Below are positions 19,401 to 28,351 of a DNA stretch of 64,000 nt, piece by piece (the first letter of the stretch is position 1; the number at the start of each line of letters is the position of its first letter). The position numbers and the translations under genes are program-made. Below the pieces are notes generated by a model. That model had not been told where the DNA came from and did not search any database. It saw only the letters and a program-made list of their open reading frames with translations. Source of the DNA: Streptococcus sp. 'caviae' (GTDB lineage Bacteria; Bacillota; Bacilli; Lactobacillales; Streptococcaceae). Location of the stretch: positions 282,009 through 346,008 of the forward strand of contig NZ_MOWR01000002.1 of NCBI RefSeq assembly GCF_001937065.1, written 5' to 3'.

Positions 19401-19711
19401 TGGCTGATGGCAAATATCATTTGAACGACTCGGTCTACAGTCAAAAAGAGATTGATTTGCTGCTTGCCTACAACCGAGAGCTTTATCAAAAAGCAGCTCA
19501 GCAGATTCGAAGCGGACATTTCCTGATTAATCCTTACACTCAGGATGGCAAATCGGTGCAGGGTGAGCAGCTCAAAGCTATTACACATTTTGAAGCGGAC
19601 CGCCACATGCCTTATGCCCGCAAGCTCCATCAGCTGCCGCGCAAGGAAAAACGTCAGAGCTTCCTGCATTTGATGCAGGCTAAGCAGGAGGAGGAAAACA
19701 ATGACCTTTAA
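16469..19711 (+). CDS. rexB: ATP-dependent helicase/nuclease subunit RexB (AddB homologue)
   Basis: 1080 aa. It partners RexA in the RexAB complex, the streptococcal equivalent of AddAB/RecBCD, which resects double-strand breaks for recombination and degrades linear DNA. The C-terminal RecB-type nuclease motif GFIDRIDR...GIVDYKSS is visible at about residues 873-895. No intact Walker A loop is seen at the N-terminus, as in other streptococcal and lactococcal RexB. The Cys residues that hold an iron-sulphur cluster in Bacillus AddB are not present in the corresponding NPYTQDGKSVQGEQLKA region. The stop lies 11 bp inside rexA, so the subunits are translationally coupled. Confidence 0.95.
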   Translation: MKLLYTDIQYDMTEILAAEARQAAKEGKRVFYIAPSSLSFEKERAVLEALPEEASFAITITRFAQMARYFVLNEPHQREVIDDNGLAMIFYRALAGFSEQDLRVFGRLKQDTNFISQLVDLYKELKASNMTVLELTELNSPEKQEDLIKIFNKAEAILKAGNFDTQTKTAFFAQQLKSGHLDSELKDLLIIVDGFTRFSAEEENLISLLHEKGVPVIIGTYISQKAYRSAFSNGNVYQASLDFMRGLAAKFQTKPEYVTSKQKGLQAFANLSSIFDSRHDFSADGRTLTEEDKEHIVIWDAVNQKEEAEHVARAIRRKLYQGYRYKDILVLLGDTDAYQLQVGKIFDKYEIPYYFGKAESMSSHPLVHFIDSLERIKRYNFRAEDVMNVLKSGLYGRLQQDQLDKLEYYISYADIKGQSKFFKDFTIDNQGKFDLEQLNQWRSQLMSPLQQLVKAQKQLGKSLLKKLTGFLEAINLPENFALLTAESGEIEQEKHEQVWKTFTAILEQFQRIFGEEKLTLDEFLSLLRASMLAADYRTIPAAVDVVTVKAYDLVEPHTNKIVFAMGMTQSNFPKIVQNRSLISDEERARINDVTPDNRRFDIVSSENLKKNHFTALSLFNAATEELILSLPQILNETEDSTSSYLLELIELGVPVVEKGRSRQLTDPEDIGNYKALLSRVIELDHASIDQEMSKEEQTFWSVAVRYLRKKLNEQGIVIPEINDSMQTKPLAPAVIKARFPADEPIKLSSSALTAFYNNQYLYFLQYVLGLQELETIHPDARNHGSYLHRVFELVMQDAAAPDFDKRLNQALAQANQENSFKMLYEEDEESRYSLEILEDIARSTASILRDDTQIQVESEEEAFELMLGNTVKIRGFIDRIDRLSDGSLGIVDYKSSRNTFDLQKFYNGLSPQLLTYMEAVRDRSDLPDSQKIFGAMYLHMQEPKLDLSNVKSLDKIPGAVHKELTYRGLFLDEEKAYLADGKYHLNDSVYSQKEIDLLLAYNRELYQKAAQQIRSGHFLINPYTQDGKSVQGEQLKAITHFEADRHMPYARKLHQLPRKEKRQSFLHLMQAKQEEENNDL

Positions 19712-22700
19712 AAACTTTTTAAGTGTTCAAGAGATTGCCTCCTTACAGCTTGAAGAGGCTAAATCAAATAAGCAGCAAAAACGCACGCCGGAGCAGATTG
19801 AAGCCATCTACAGTTATGGCAATAATATTCTGGTTTCTGCCTCAGCAGGTTCTGGTAAAACCTTTGTCATGATTGAGCGTATTATGGATAAAATCTTACG
19901 CGGCGTTAAAATTGATCAGCTCTTTATCTCAACCTTTACAGTCAAGGCGGCAGGAGAGTTAAAAGAGCGTTTGGAGAAAAAATTGACTCAGCACTTACAG
20001 GCAGCTTCAGATCCAAAACTCAAGCAGTTTTTGGCTGAGGAGCTGGCCGGTGTTCAGACTGCTGATATTGGCACCATGGACGCCTTCACCCAAAAGCTGG
20101 TCAATCAATACGGCTACACATTGGGAATCTCGCCCAGCTTTCGGATTATGCAGGACAAGAGTGAGCAGGACATCCTCAAAAATGACGTCTTTGCAGACCT
20201 CTTTGCGGATTATATGCGCTCTGAAAACAGATCTGTTTTTGTCAAGCTGGTTAAGAATTTTGCCGGCAGCCGTAAGGATTCAGATCCATTTAAGCAGCTG
20301 GTTTATAAGATTTATGATTTCAGTCAGGCTACGGACAAGCCGAAAAGCTGGCTGACAGACAGCTTTCTAAAGGGAGCTGAGACCTACACAGATTTTTCAG
20401 CCATTCCAGACCAGGAAGTTGCAGAATTTCTGACAAGTATGGAAGATACGGCCAAGGCTTTGCGTGATCTGACGGATTTGGAAGACTATAAACAGCTGAC
20501 TGCTAAAGGTGCTCCGACGGCCAACTATAAAAAGCACCTCAATATGATCGAAAAACTGCAAGACTGGGCTTGGAACTTTGAAAGCCTATACGGGCGTGAC
20601 GGTCTTGGAAAGCTGGCTAATGATATTGCGGATCTCATTCCGTCCGGAGACAGTGTGACGGTTGCCAAGGTCAAATACCCTGTTTTCAAAGCTCTTCAGG
20701 GACGCTTGGCTGAGCTGAGGCACCTGGAGACAATCTTTGCCTACCAAGCTGAGAGCCTGCCTTTATTGAAACTGCTGCAGCAGTTTGTCCTGGATTTTTC
20801 TGAGCAGTACTTGCAGGCTAAACTGCAGGAAAATGCCTTTGAATTTTCAGATATTGCGCATTTTGCTATTGAAATTTTGGAAGAAAATCCTGACATCAGA
20901 CAGCTCTATCAAAATAAATACCATGAGGTCATGGTGGATGAATATCAGGATAACAATCACACGCAGGAACGCATGCTGGAGCTTTTGTCCAATGGGCATA
21001 ATCGTTTCATGGTAGGAGATATCAAGCAGTCCATTTACCGCTTCCGTCAGGCAGATCCGCAGATTTTTAACGCGAAATTCAAGGATTTTCAGGAACATCC
21101 TGAACACGGTAAGCTGATTTTGCTCAAGGAAAATTTCCGCAGCCAGTCAGAAGTTTTAGCAACAGCCAACAGTGTTTTCAGCCACCTGATGGATGAAGCT
21201 GTCGGAGAGATTCTTTACGATGACAGCCACCGGCTGCTGGCAGGCAGCGACCGCCAAAAAGAAGCCCACCCAGAAAATGAAACGCAGGTTTTGCTGTATG
21301 ATACAGATGACAATGAGGATGCTCTGTCTGATGATGACAGCAGCCAAATTAGTCCTGCTGAGGTTAAATTAGTTGCCAAGGAAATCATTCGCCTTCATAA
21401 TGAAGAGAAAGTTCCTTTAGAAGATATTACCCTGCTGGTTGCTTCCAGAACCCGCAATGATGGTATTATACAGACCTTTGACCACTATGGAATCCCTTTG
21501 GTGACAGACGGCGGTGAGCAAAATTATCTCAAATCGGTTGAGGTTATGGTCATGCTGGATACCCTGCGTTCCATTGACAATCCGCTTAATGACTATGCCC
21601 TGACGGCGCTCTTGCGTTCGCCCATGTTTGCCTTTGATGAAGACGAGCTGACGCGCTTGGCTCTGCAAAATTCAGCAAACAGCCACAGGGAAAATCTCTA
21701 TGAAAAAATGCAGAACGCTATCAATAAGCAAGGCCAGCACCCGGAGCTTATAACCGCAGACTTGACAGCCAAACTGCAGGCTTTCTTAGACGTCTTTGGC
21801 AGCTGGCGTCATTTTGCTCGGCTGCATTCGCTCTATGATCTGATTTGGAAAATTTATAACGACAGATTTTACTATGATTATGTAGGACGCCTGCCAAGGG
21901 CAGAACAGCACCAGGCCAATCTCTATGCGCTGGCTCTGCGGGCCAACAATTTCGAGCGGACCGGCTTTAAGGGCCTGTCACGTTTCATTGGGCTGATTGA
22001 CCGCATTTTAGAAAGCCAGAATGATCTAGCTGATGTTGAGGCTGCCCTGCCTAAGAAGGCTGTTACGCTCATGACCGTTCATAAGAGTAAGGGGCTGGAG
22101 TTCAACTACGTCTTTATCCTTAATATGGACAAGAAGTTCAGCATCCAAGACATGACTTCGCCGCTCATTTTATCGCGTCGCAATGGCGTAGGAATCAAAT
22201 ATCTGGCTGATATGAAAGAAGAGCTGCAGGAAAAACTGCTGCCGGCTGTCAAGGTCAATATGGCAACGCTGCCTTATCAGCTCAACAAACGCGAATTGCG
22301 CCTGGCTACCTTATCAGAGCAGATGCGGCTCCTCTATGTGGCTATGACACGGGCTGAAAAAAGGCTGTATCTGGTCGGAAAGGGCAGCGCGGAAAAGCTG
22401 GCAGACAAATACAGCGGAAAATCTGAAAACAATCATCTGCCGGCCGCTGAGCGCGCAAGCTACATGACCTTTCAAGACTGGCTTTTAGCTATTCAGCAGG
22501 CCTTCAGCAGTGAAAATTTACATTTTAAAACGGTCTTTGTGACAGATGAAGATCTGACCGAAGATAAGATGGGAAGCATTAAAAGAGAAGGTCCCTACAA
22601 TCCTGATGACCTCAGGGATAATCGCCAGTCAGAGGATATTGCGCGTGCTTTGGATATGCTGGAAGCTGTCGAGAAACTCAACAAAAACTATCAGGCAGCC

Positions 22701-23333
22701 ATCAATCTGCCAACCGTCCGCACGCCCAGTCAAGTCAAGAAATTCTACGAACCTGTCATGGACACTGAGGGCGTTGAGATCATGGAAAAGAGCCGTGCTG
22801 CCAAACAAACATTCAAACTTCCGGATTTTTCCGAGAAAAAAGGAGTTGCGGCTGCTGCTCTTGGTTCCAGCCTGCACGAATTGATGCAGCGCCTTCGTTT
22901 AAGCGAAAAAGTCAGCATGCATGATATCTTACAGGCCTTGGAAGAGCTGCCGGCTGAAGCTGATATCAAGAAAGCCATCCAGACGGACAAGATTTTGGCT
23001 TTCTTTCAGACAACCGATTTAGGGCAGTTAATCCAGAAAAATGCTGACAAGGTCCGCCGTGAAGCGCCTTTTTCCATGCTGGAAACAGACCCTGAAAGCG
23101 GAGAAAAATTCGTCGTGCGCGGAATTATTGACGGCTACCTTCTTTTTGAAGACCGTATTGTCCTTTTTGATTATAAGACTGATAAATTTACCAACAGTCA
23201 GGACATCAAAGAGCGCTACCAAACTCAGATGGCACTGTATGCTCAGGCTCTAAGCAAATCCTATGGGATTTCGACCGTTGAAAAATACTTGATTTTGCTG
23301 GGCGGTGAGCAGTTGGAAATTGTATCAGTGTGA
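19701..23333 (+). CDS. rexA: ATP-dependent helicase/nuclease subunit RexA (AddA homologue)
   Basis: 1210 aa. Helicase and nuclease subunit of RexAB. UvrD-type SF1 helicase motifs are present: Walker A ASAGSGKT (47-54), Walker B region VMVDEYQDNNHTQ, KQSIYRFRQADP, TVHKSKGLEF and LLYVAMTRAEKRLYLVG. The C-terminal RecB nuclease domain has VVRGIIDGYLLF...VLFDYKTD with the usual Asp and Lys. AGGAGG just inside rexB precedes the ATG. No terminator is obvious directly after the gene, where a decayed galT begins. Confidence 0.96.
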   Translation: MTFKNFLSVQEIASLQLEEAKSNKQQKRTPEQIEAIYSYGNNILVSASAGSGKTFVMIERIMDKILRGVKIDQLFISTFTVKAAGELKERLEKKLTQHLQAASDPKLKQFLAEELAGVQTADIGTMDAFTQKLVNQYGYTLGISPSFRIMQDKSEQDILKNDVFADLFADYMRSENRSVFVKLVKNFAGSRKDSDPFKQLVYKIYDFSQATDKPKSWLTDSFLKGAETYTDFSAIPDQEVAEFLTSMEDTAKALRDLTDLEDYKQLTAKGAPTANYKKHLNMIEKLQDWAWNFESLYGRDGLGKLANDIADLIPSGDSVTVAKVKYPVFKALQGRLAELRHLETIFAYQAESLPLLKLLQQFVLDFSEQYLQAKLQENAFEFSDIAHFAIEILEENPDIRQLYQNKYHEVMVDEYQDNNHTQERMLELLSNGHNRFMVGDIKQSIYRFRQADPQIFNAKFKDFQEHPEHGKLILLKENFRSQSEVLATANSVFSHLMDEAVGEILYDDSHRLLAGSDRQKEAHPENETQVLLYDTDDNEDALSDDDSSQISPAEVKLVAKEIIRLHNEEKVPLEDITLLVASRTRNDGIIQTFDHYGIPLVTDGGEQNYLKSVEVMVMLDTLRSIDNPLNDYALTALLRSPMFAFDEDELTRLALQNSANSHRENLYEKMQNAINKQGQHPELITADLTAKLQAFLDVFGSWRHFARLHSLYDLIWKIYNDRFYYDYVGRLPRAEQHQANLYALALRANNFERTGFKGLSRFIGLIDRILESQNDLADVEAALPKKAVTLMTVHKSKGLEFNYVFILNMDKKFSIQDMTSPLILSRRNGVGIKYLADMKEELQEKLLPAVKVNMATLPYQLNKRELRLATLSEQMRLLYVAMTRAEKRLYLVGKGSAEKLADKYSGKSENNHLPAAERASYMTFQDWLLAIQQAFSSENLHFKTVFVTDEDLTEDKMGSIKREGPYNPDDLRDNRQSEDIARALDMLEAVEKLNKNYQAAINLPTVRTPSQVKKFYEPVMDTEGVEIMEKSRAAKQTFKLPDFSEKKGVAAAALGSSLHELMQRLRLSEKVSMHDILQALEELPAEADIKKAIQTDKILAFFQTTDLGQLIQKNADKVRREAPFSMLETDPESGEKFVVRGIIDGYLLFEDRIVLFDYKTDKFTNSQDIKERYQTQMALYAQALSKSYGISTVEKYLILLGGEQLEIVSV

Positions 23334-23440
23334 GCGCGTTTAAAGCTTCCATGCAGACGGATAAGCAGTTCTTACAGTCGGGATTCTTGCATAAAAAGGA
23401 GCAAATTTTGAGGACTTTTTGAAAACTGTCCGTCGTTTGG

Positions 23441-23844
23441 TATGACAATCATAGGTCAGCCGAGCATTCTGATGATGTTTCCATCCTCATGCTCATGCTC
23501 ATGTGCGGCAGATCAAGAAGGAAACTATCAGTCTCGTTGAGGTTATGGGCTTGGCTATTTTACCGCTCGGACTAAAAAACGAATTGGCGGAAGTTGAAAA
23601 ATACTGTTTAAACCAGTATAATGAATTCGCAGACTGTCACAAGTTTTGGACCAATGAGGTTAAGAAAGCCCAGACATTACTGAGAGCACTGTACAACAGA
23701 TTGTACAAAGATGCTGTCGGACAGATATTTGTTCGTATTGTATCAGAGATAAACGCGGTTGGAAAGCTCAGCTTTAAGACAGCTTGCTTGAAAAAGCAGA
23801 ATTTCTCGCGGCTTTTCAGATGCGTCGCTTTCTTATCAATCTAG
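23441..23844 (+). pseudogene. galT: galT remnant (C-terminal part of galactose-1-phosphate uridylyltransferase, type 2)
   Basis: A decayed 3' fragment of the Leloir-pathway uridylyltransferase. One frame reads YDNHRSAEHSDDV; after a +1 shift near 23478 the next frame continues FHPHAHAHVRQIKKE and then TISLVEVMGLAILP (about 23479-23558), which is the characteristic C-terminal block of firmicute GalT. Farther on, DAVGQIFVRIV matches the family's VGxIF end segment, with diverged sequence around it. No N-terminal half is present: rexA ends at 23333. There is no start codon with a ribosome-binding site. Position directly before galE supports an ancestral galT-galE order. It should be non-functional. 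Confidence 0.8.
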
Positions 23845-24169
23845 TATTATAAAGAAAGGAAGATGTTTAGTTTTGATACTGTGGTATCGAAATTGAACCT
23901 GTCCTAACGCCTGTGTAAAAAAGATAAATCTTCCTAGGTGCAGATATCTAGGCCAGATTTCCTGTTTTTGCTTTGTGTTTTGGTTCTTTCTAAAATTGGT
24001 TTGCACAAGAGGTAGAAATTTAAAGAAAGGTTAGGGTTGATTGCGGGTTCATTGCACTTGAATTCAATCGGAAAGCTGTGTCAAAAAGATGTCTTGGCTA
24101 GAAAATCAGGATTTTCTGCCAAGCCCCTATTTTGACTTTGCTTTCTTTCAACCTTAGTATCGTGATGTT
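23845..24169. other. Intergenic region before galE with a long hairpin
   Basis: 325 bp without a gene. CTTGGC-t-AGAAAAT-cagg-ATTTTCT-g-CCAAG (about 24091-24122) forms a strong stem, with an outer GTCAAAA...TTTTGAC pairing (about 24077-24136). It is followed by a pyrimidine-rich stretch, so it may be a terminator or leader element. galE starts soon after without a clear Shine-Dalgarno. Confidence 0.4.
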
Positions 24170-25165
24170 ATGGCAATTTTAGTTTTAGGCGGAGCCGGCT
24201 ATATCGGTTCTCATATGGTAGACCGTTTGGCAGAAGAGGGCAAAGAAGACGTTGTTGTGGTTGACAGTCTGGTGACTGGGCACCGGGCAGCGGTACATCC
24301 AGCTGCGAAATTCTATCAAGGCGATTTGGCGGATCAGGATTTTATGCGCAGGGTTTTCACGGAGAATCCGAACATAGATGCTGTGATCCACTTTGCGGCC
24401 TATTCCTTGGTTGCTGAATCTATGGAAAAACCGCTCAAGTATTTTGACAACAACACAGCCGGCCTGATTAAGCTCCTGGAAGTCATGAATGAATTTGGTG
24501 TTAAGTATATTGTCTTTTCATCAACAGCAGCGACCTACGGCCTTCCTGATGAACTTCCTATCAAAGAAAGCACACCGCAGCACCCCATTAATCCTTACGG
24601 CGAAAGTAAGCTCATGATGGAAACTATCATGAAATGGTCCGATCAGGCCTATGGAATCAAGTTTGTGCCGCTCCGCTATTTCAATGTAGCCGGTGCTAAG
24701 CCAGACGGATCTATCGGTGAAGACCACGGTCCTGAAACCCATCTTTTACCGATCGTGCTGCAGGTGGCTCAAGGGACTCGCGAAAAGATCATGATTTTCG
24801 GTGATGATTATGATACGCCGGACGGAACAAACGTTCGTGACTATGTGCACCCTTTTGATTTGGCCGATGCCCACCTGTTGGCTGTTAACTACCTGCGTGA
24901 GGGCAATCCATCAACTGCCTTTAACCTTGGTTCGTCAACAGGATTTTCAAATCTGCAAATCTTAGAAGCAGCCCGCAAAGTCACCGGCAAAGAAATTCCG
25001 GCTGAAAAAGCCGATCGCCGTCCCGGAGATCCAGACACACTGGTAGCCAGTTCAGAAAAGGCGCGTGAGATACTTGGATGGAAACCACAGTTTGACGATA
25101 TTGAAAAGATTATCGAGACCGCTTGGGCTTGGCATTCCAGTCATCCAAGGGGTTATGAAGACTAA
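24170..25165 (+). CDS. galE: UDP-glucose 4-epimerase
   Basis: A 331-aa extended short-chain dehydrogenase that interconverts UDP-glucose and UDP-galactose using bound NAD. The nucleotide loop is [10 protein letters not shown] (residues 7-16). The catalytic Ser/Thr is in FSSTAATYG and the Tyr-Lys pair is YGESK. The [15 protein letters not shown] segment is typical of GalE. The start [13 protein letters not shown] is the family consensus, but the upstream ribosome-binding site is poor. With galT broken next door, its likely role is UDP-galactose supply for envelope polysaccharide, not galactose breakdown. Confidence 0.94.
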   Translation: MAILVLGGAGYIGSHMVDRLAEEGKEDVVVVDSLVTGHRAAVHPAAKFYQGDLADQDFMRRVFTENPNIDAVIHFAAYSLVAESMEKPLKYFDNNTAGLIKLLEVMNEFGVKYIVFSSTAATYGLPDELPIKESTPQHPINPYGESKLMMETIMKWSDQAYGIKFVPLRYFNVAGAKPDGSIGEDHGPETHLLPIVLQVAQGTREKIMIFGDDYDTPDGTNVRDYVHPFDLADAHLLAVNYLREGNPSTAFNLGSSTGFSNLQILEAARKVTGKEIPAEKADRRPGDPDTLVASSEKAREILGWKPQFDDIEKIIETAWAWHSSHPRGYED

Positions 25166-25231
25166 AGGCAGTGATAAACAGCCGTCTGTCTGATTCAAAC
25201 AGGACTGTTGTTTTTAATAAATTAAGCTAAA

Positions 25232-25266
25232 CCAAAAAAGCCGCTCATATCGAACGGCTTTTTTGG
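25232..25266. terminator. Terminator after galE
   Basis: CCAAAAAAGCCG (25232-25243) pairs with CGGCTTTTTTGG (25255-25266). The flanking A- and T-runs make it bidirectional. Confidence 0.93.
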
Positions 25267-25347
25267 CTATTCTTTTATGTCTTTTTAAAGTGATGGATTA
25301 AAAATCATATGTTTAGCTGGAGCTGTATAAAAATTTATCAATAACAA

Positions 25348-25397
25348 ACGAGAGGTGACAGTCGATCTTTAAATGGCTGCCGCCCCTCGTTTTTATT
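25348..25397. terminator. Possible terminator at the end of lacR
   Basis: AACGAG near 25351 pairs with CTCGTTTTT near 25384. The T-run is stronger in the plus direction; on the minus strand, lacR's direction, the tail is TTTGTTATT. It may act from either side. Confidence 0.5.
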
Positions 25398-25412
25398 TGC
25401 CGGCAGAGCAGA

Positions 25413-26183
25413 TTATTGTGAATTCGCATCAGCCCTAAGAATTTTGCTAAATTGGCTGTAGAGAGCCTGTTTGTCATCTGAGAGTTTGGAGTCTGTCACG
25501 ACATAATCAAAATCACTGGTCTTATAAAAGACGAAGAAATCATAAGAGTCAAACTTTTGGTTATCTACTAAGAGGTACTTTTCCAGCGCTTTATCCAAGG
25601 CGAGTTCCTGAATGGTGCCTTCAGATTCACTGTAGGTGGCAACCGAATCCTGATAGACAGCATTAGCACTGATAAAAGCTTTGGAAAAGGTCAGCGAAGC
25701 GATATTGCTGCTGGCTAAAGAGCCGACAAAGGCTCCGGTAACAGGGCGGTATTCCCCGCCGATAAGCAGGAGATCAATGTTTGGGCTCTCCTTTAAAATA
25801 TCAAATACCGGCAGGCTGTTGGTAATGATGCGCAGATTGCGCTGGAGCAGCTCCTGGGCAAAGTACTCCAGCGTGGTTCCCGGACCGATGAAAATTGTCT
25901 CGCCGTCTTGGACACGCTGGGCAGTAAAAGCAGCAATTTCTTTTTTCTCGCTGACCTGCTCAGATTGTTTTTCAATGTTTGATTTTTCGGGTTTATTCAA
26001 TAGATTGATGCTTTGAGCACCGCCGTGCACTCGGATCAGCTGGTGCTCTTTTTCGAGCTCAGCCAAATCGCGTCGGACAGTCATGTCAGAAACCCCGAGT
26101 TCTTTGATAATATCATTTACCGTAATAATGGTTTGATGTTTTAATTGTTCTAATATCCAATTTAATCTCTCTTTTTTGATCAT
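25413..26183 (-). CDS. lacR: Lactose phosphotransferase system repressor LacR (DeoR family)
   Basis: A 256-aa repressor of the tagatose-pathway operon. The DeoR-type winged helix is at the N-terminus: MIKKERLNWILEQLKHQTI, then VNDIIKELGVSDMTVRRDLAELE (about residues 21-43). The effector domain follows, with the ISOCOT-fold motif DGETIFIGPGTTLEYFAQ. The family responds to galactose-6-phosphate or tagatose-6-phosphate. ATAGGAG precedes the ATG. It is divergent from lacA, and the 262-bp spacer holds several operator-like sequences. Confidence 0.95.
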   Translation of the reverse strand: MIKKERLNWILEQLKHQTIITVNDIIKELGVSDMTVRRDLAELEKEHQLIRVHGGAQSINLLNKPEKSNIEKQSEQVSEKKEIAAFTAQRVQDGETIFIGPGTTLEYFAQELLQRNLRIITNSLPVFDILKESPNIDLLLIGGEYRPVTGAFVGSLASSNIASLTFSKAFISANAVYQDSVATYSESEGTIQELALDKALEKYLLVDNQKFDSYDFFVFYKTSDFDYVVTDSKLSDDKQALYSQFSKILRADANSQ

Positions 26184-26319
26184 ATAAAACTCCTATACAG
26201 TGTTCTTTTGATGATATTATAGCATAAAGATAGAAAAATATCACATTTATAAACAAAAAAGAACAAATTTAAAATTGGAAAATTTTCTCAAAAATCGTCA
26301 GATAATAGAGAAAATTATT

Positions 26320-26430
26320 GATAAATCAATGTTTATCGGTATTTTTTAAAATAAACAAAAATATGCAATTTTTTCTTGACAAAGTGTTTGTTTTGGTTTA
26401 TTATTATTTTGTAACAAACAAAAATAAACA
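26320..26430 (+). promoter_or_regulatory. lac operon promoter and LacR operator cluster
   Basis: The promoter is TTGACA (26376-26381), 17 nt, TATTAT (26399-26404). Copies of the lac-type TGTTTNTTTT sequence surround it: TGTTTGTTTT (26385-26394) in the spacer, and the complement AAAATAAACA at 26348-26357 and 26421-26430. A palindrome GATAAA-tcaatg-TTTATC lies at 26320-26337. This matches the published TGTTTNWTTT pattern for LacR-type repressors; binding here is inferred. Confidence 0.8.
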
Positions 26431-26445
26431 AAAGGGAGAAGAAAC

Positions 26446-26871
26446 ATGGCAATTGTACTTGGTGCCGATAAGGCAGGAGAAAGACTGAAAGATCTTGTGA
26501 AAGATTATCTGCAGGCAAAAGGTTTTGATGTCACAGATGTCAGTGCAGAAGGACAGGATTTCGTTGATGTTACCTTGGCTGTAGCAGCAGAGGTAGATAA
26601 AGCTGACGATAATCTGGGAGTTGTTATCGATGCTTATGGTGCTGGTTCCTTTATGGTAGCAACCAAAGTTAAAGGAATGATTGCAGCAGAAGTATCAGAT
26701 GAACGCTCTGCATACATGACACGTGCTCACAATAATGCACGTATCATTACCATGGGTGCAGAAATTGTCGGTGATGAATTGGCAAAAAACATTGTCAAAG
26801 GATTCGTTGAAGGCCACTATGACGGCGGTCGCCACCAAATCCGTGTGGATATGCTTAACAAGATGTGCTAA
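26446..26871 (+). CDS. lacA: Galactose-6-phosphate isomerase subunit LacA
   Basis: 141 aa. With LacB it converts galactose-6-phosphate to tagatose-6-phosphate, the first step of the tagatose pathway. It is a RpiB/LacAB-fold protein with the conserved block [19 protein letters not shown] and [13 protein letters not shown] near the middle and end. AAAGGGAG precedes the ATG. It is the first gene of the operon, 15 bp before lacB. Confidence 0.96.
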   Translation: MAIVLGADKAGERLKDLVKDYLQAKGFDVTDVSAEGQDFVDVTLAVAAEVDKADDNLGVVIDAYGAGSFMVATKVKGMIAAEVSDERSAYMTRAHNNARIITMGAEIVGDELAKNIVKGFVEGHYDGGRHQIRVDMLNKMC

Positions 26872-26886
26872 AAAAGGAGGACAAAA

Positions 26887-27402
26887 ATGAAAATCGCTAT
26901 CGGCTGTGACCACATTGTGACAGATGAAAAAATGGCTGTCTCAGAATTTTTAAAATCAAAAGGCTATGAAGTGCTTGATTTCGGGACTTACGACCATGTC
27001 CGCACCCACTACCCTATTTTTGGGAAAAAGGTCGGAGAAGCTGTAACCAGCGGACAGGCTGACTTGGGTGTTTGTATCTGCGGTACCGGTGTTGGTATCT
27101 CTAATGCAGCAAATAAAGTACCGGGTGTTCGTTCTGCCTTGGTTCGTGACATGACTTCGGCTCTCTATGCCAAAGAAGAGCTCAACGCCAATGTTATCAG
27201 TTTCGGCGGGAAAATTATTGGCGGCCTCTTGATGAATGACATCATTGAAGCCTTCATCAAAGCTGAATACAAAGAAACGGAAGAAAACAAAAAATTGATT
27301 GCTAAAATCGCTCACGTTGAAACTTCTAATGCTGATCAAAAAGATCCTAACTTCTTTAAAGAGTTTCTTGACAAATGGGATCGCGGGGAATATCACGATT
27401 AA
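26887..27402 (+). CDS. lacB: Galactose-6-phosphate isomerase subunit LacB
   Basis: A 171-aa catalytic partner of LacA. RpiB-fold motifs are clear: [15 protein letters not shown] at the start, then [17 protein letters not shown] (the active-site Cys loop, about residues 61-77) and [22 protein letters not shown] precedes the ATG. Confidence 0.97.
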   Translation: MKIAIGCDHIVTDEKMAVSEFLKSKGYEVLDFGTYDHVRTHYPIFGKKVGEAVTSGQADLGVCICGTGVGISNAANKVPGVRSALVRDMTSALYAKEELNANVISFGGKIIGGLLMNDIIEAFIKAEYKETEENKKLIAKIAHVETSNADQKDPNFFKEFLDKWDRGEYHD

Positions 27403-27416
27403 GAAAGGCTGACCTT

Positions 27417-28349
27417 ATGATTCTTACCGTAACGATGAATCCTTCCATCGATGTTTCCTATCCGCTGGATAAGCTCAAGCTTGACACGGTCAACCGTGTT
27501 TCAGAAGTCACCAAGACGCCGGGCGGCAAGGGACTGAACGTGACACGTGTCTTAGCAGAAGCAGGCGATGATGTTACTGCGACGGGGTTGATTGGCGGCA
27601 GACTCGGTGATTATTTGACTGAAAAGCTGACACAGGCAGGCGTCAAACATCAGTTTTTCCCCATTCATGGCGAAACACGCAACTGCATTGCGATTCTGCA
27701 CGAGGGACTGCAAACGGAAATTTTAGAGAGCGGCCCTCTGATTGATCCTGATGAAGCTGAAGGCTTTCTGCATCATTTCAAGCTGATCTTGACATCCTTT
27801 GATGTGGTAACGATTTCCGGCAGTCTGCCGGAGGGTCTTGAGAAGACTTATTATGCCAAATTAATCGGACTGGCTAATCTATACCGGAAAAAAGTGGTCC
27901 TTGACTGCTCAGGCGCGGCGCTTGAAGCTGCCCTGAAATCTTCAGAAAAACCAGCCGTCATCAAACCAAACAGTGAAGAATTATCACAGTTATTAGGCAG
28001 AGATATTTCAGAGGATACAGACAGCCTGAAGGAAGTCCTGCTTGATCCTTTGTTTGAAGGAATTGAGTGGATCATTGTCTCTCTGGGAGCAGATGGTGCT
28101 TTTGCGAAACACGGGGATACATTCTACAAGGTGGATATTCCTAAAATTGACGTTGTCAATCCAGTCGGATCAGGCGACTCAACCGTAGCTGGAATTGCGT
28201 CAGCCCTGGCACACGGCGAAGATGATGCTGCCCTTTTGAAAAAGGCAAATGTTTTCGGCATGCTGAATGCCCAGGAAAAAATGACCGGTCATGTCAACAT
28301 GGCTAACTACGATACTTTGTATCAACAAATTCAAGTAAAAGAGGTTTAA
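27417..28349 (+). CDS. lacC: Tagatose-6-phosphate kinase
   Basis: A 310-aa PfkB-family kinase that makes tagatose-1,6-bisphosphate from tagatose-6-phosphate. The ATG at 27417 gives [18 protein letters not shown], the family start, and GAAAGG lies upstream; a start inside lacB at 27375 is rejected. The substrate loop [16 protein letters not shown] is at about residues 37-52, and the ATP-site signature with the catalytic Asp is [14 protein letters not shown] (about 246-259). It ends 2 bp before lacD. Confidence 0.96.
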   Translation: MILTVTMNPSIDVSYPLDKLKLDTVNRVSEVTKTPGGKGLNVTRVLAEAGDDVTATGLIGGRLGDYLTEKLTQAGVKHQFFPIHGETRNCIAILHEGLQTEILESGPLIDPDEAEGFLHHFKLILTSFDVVTISGSLPEGLEKTYYAKLIGLANLYRKKVVLDCSGAALEAALKSSEKPAVIKPNSEELSQLLGRDISEDTDSLKEVLLDPLFEGIEWIIVSLGADGAFAKHGDTFYKVDIPKIDVVNPVGSGDSTVAGIASALAHGEDDAALLKKANVFGMLNAQEKMTGHVNMANYDTLYQQIQVKEV

Positions 28350-28351
28350 AA

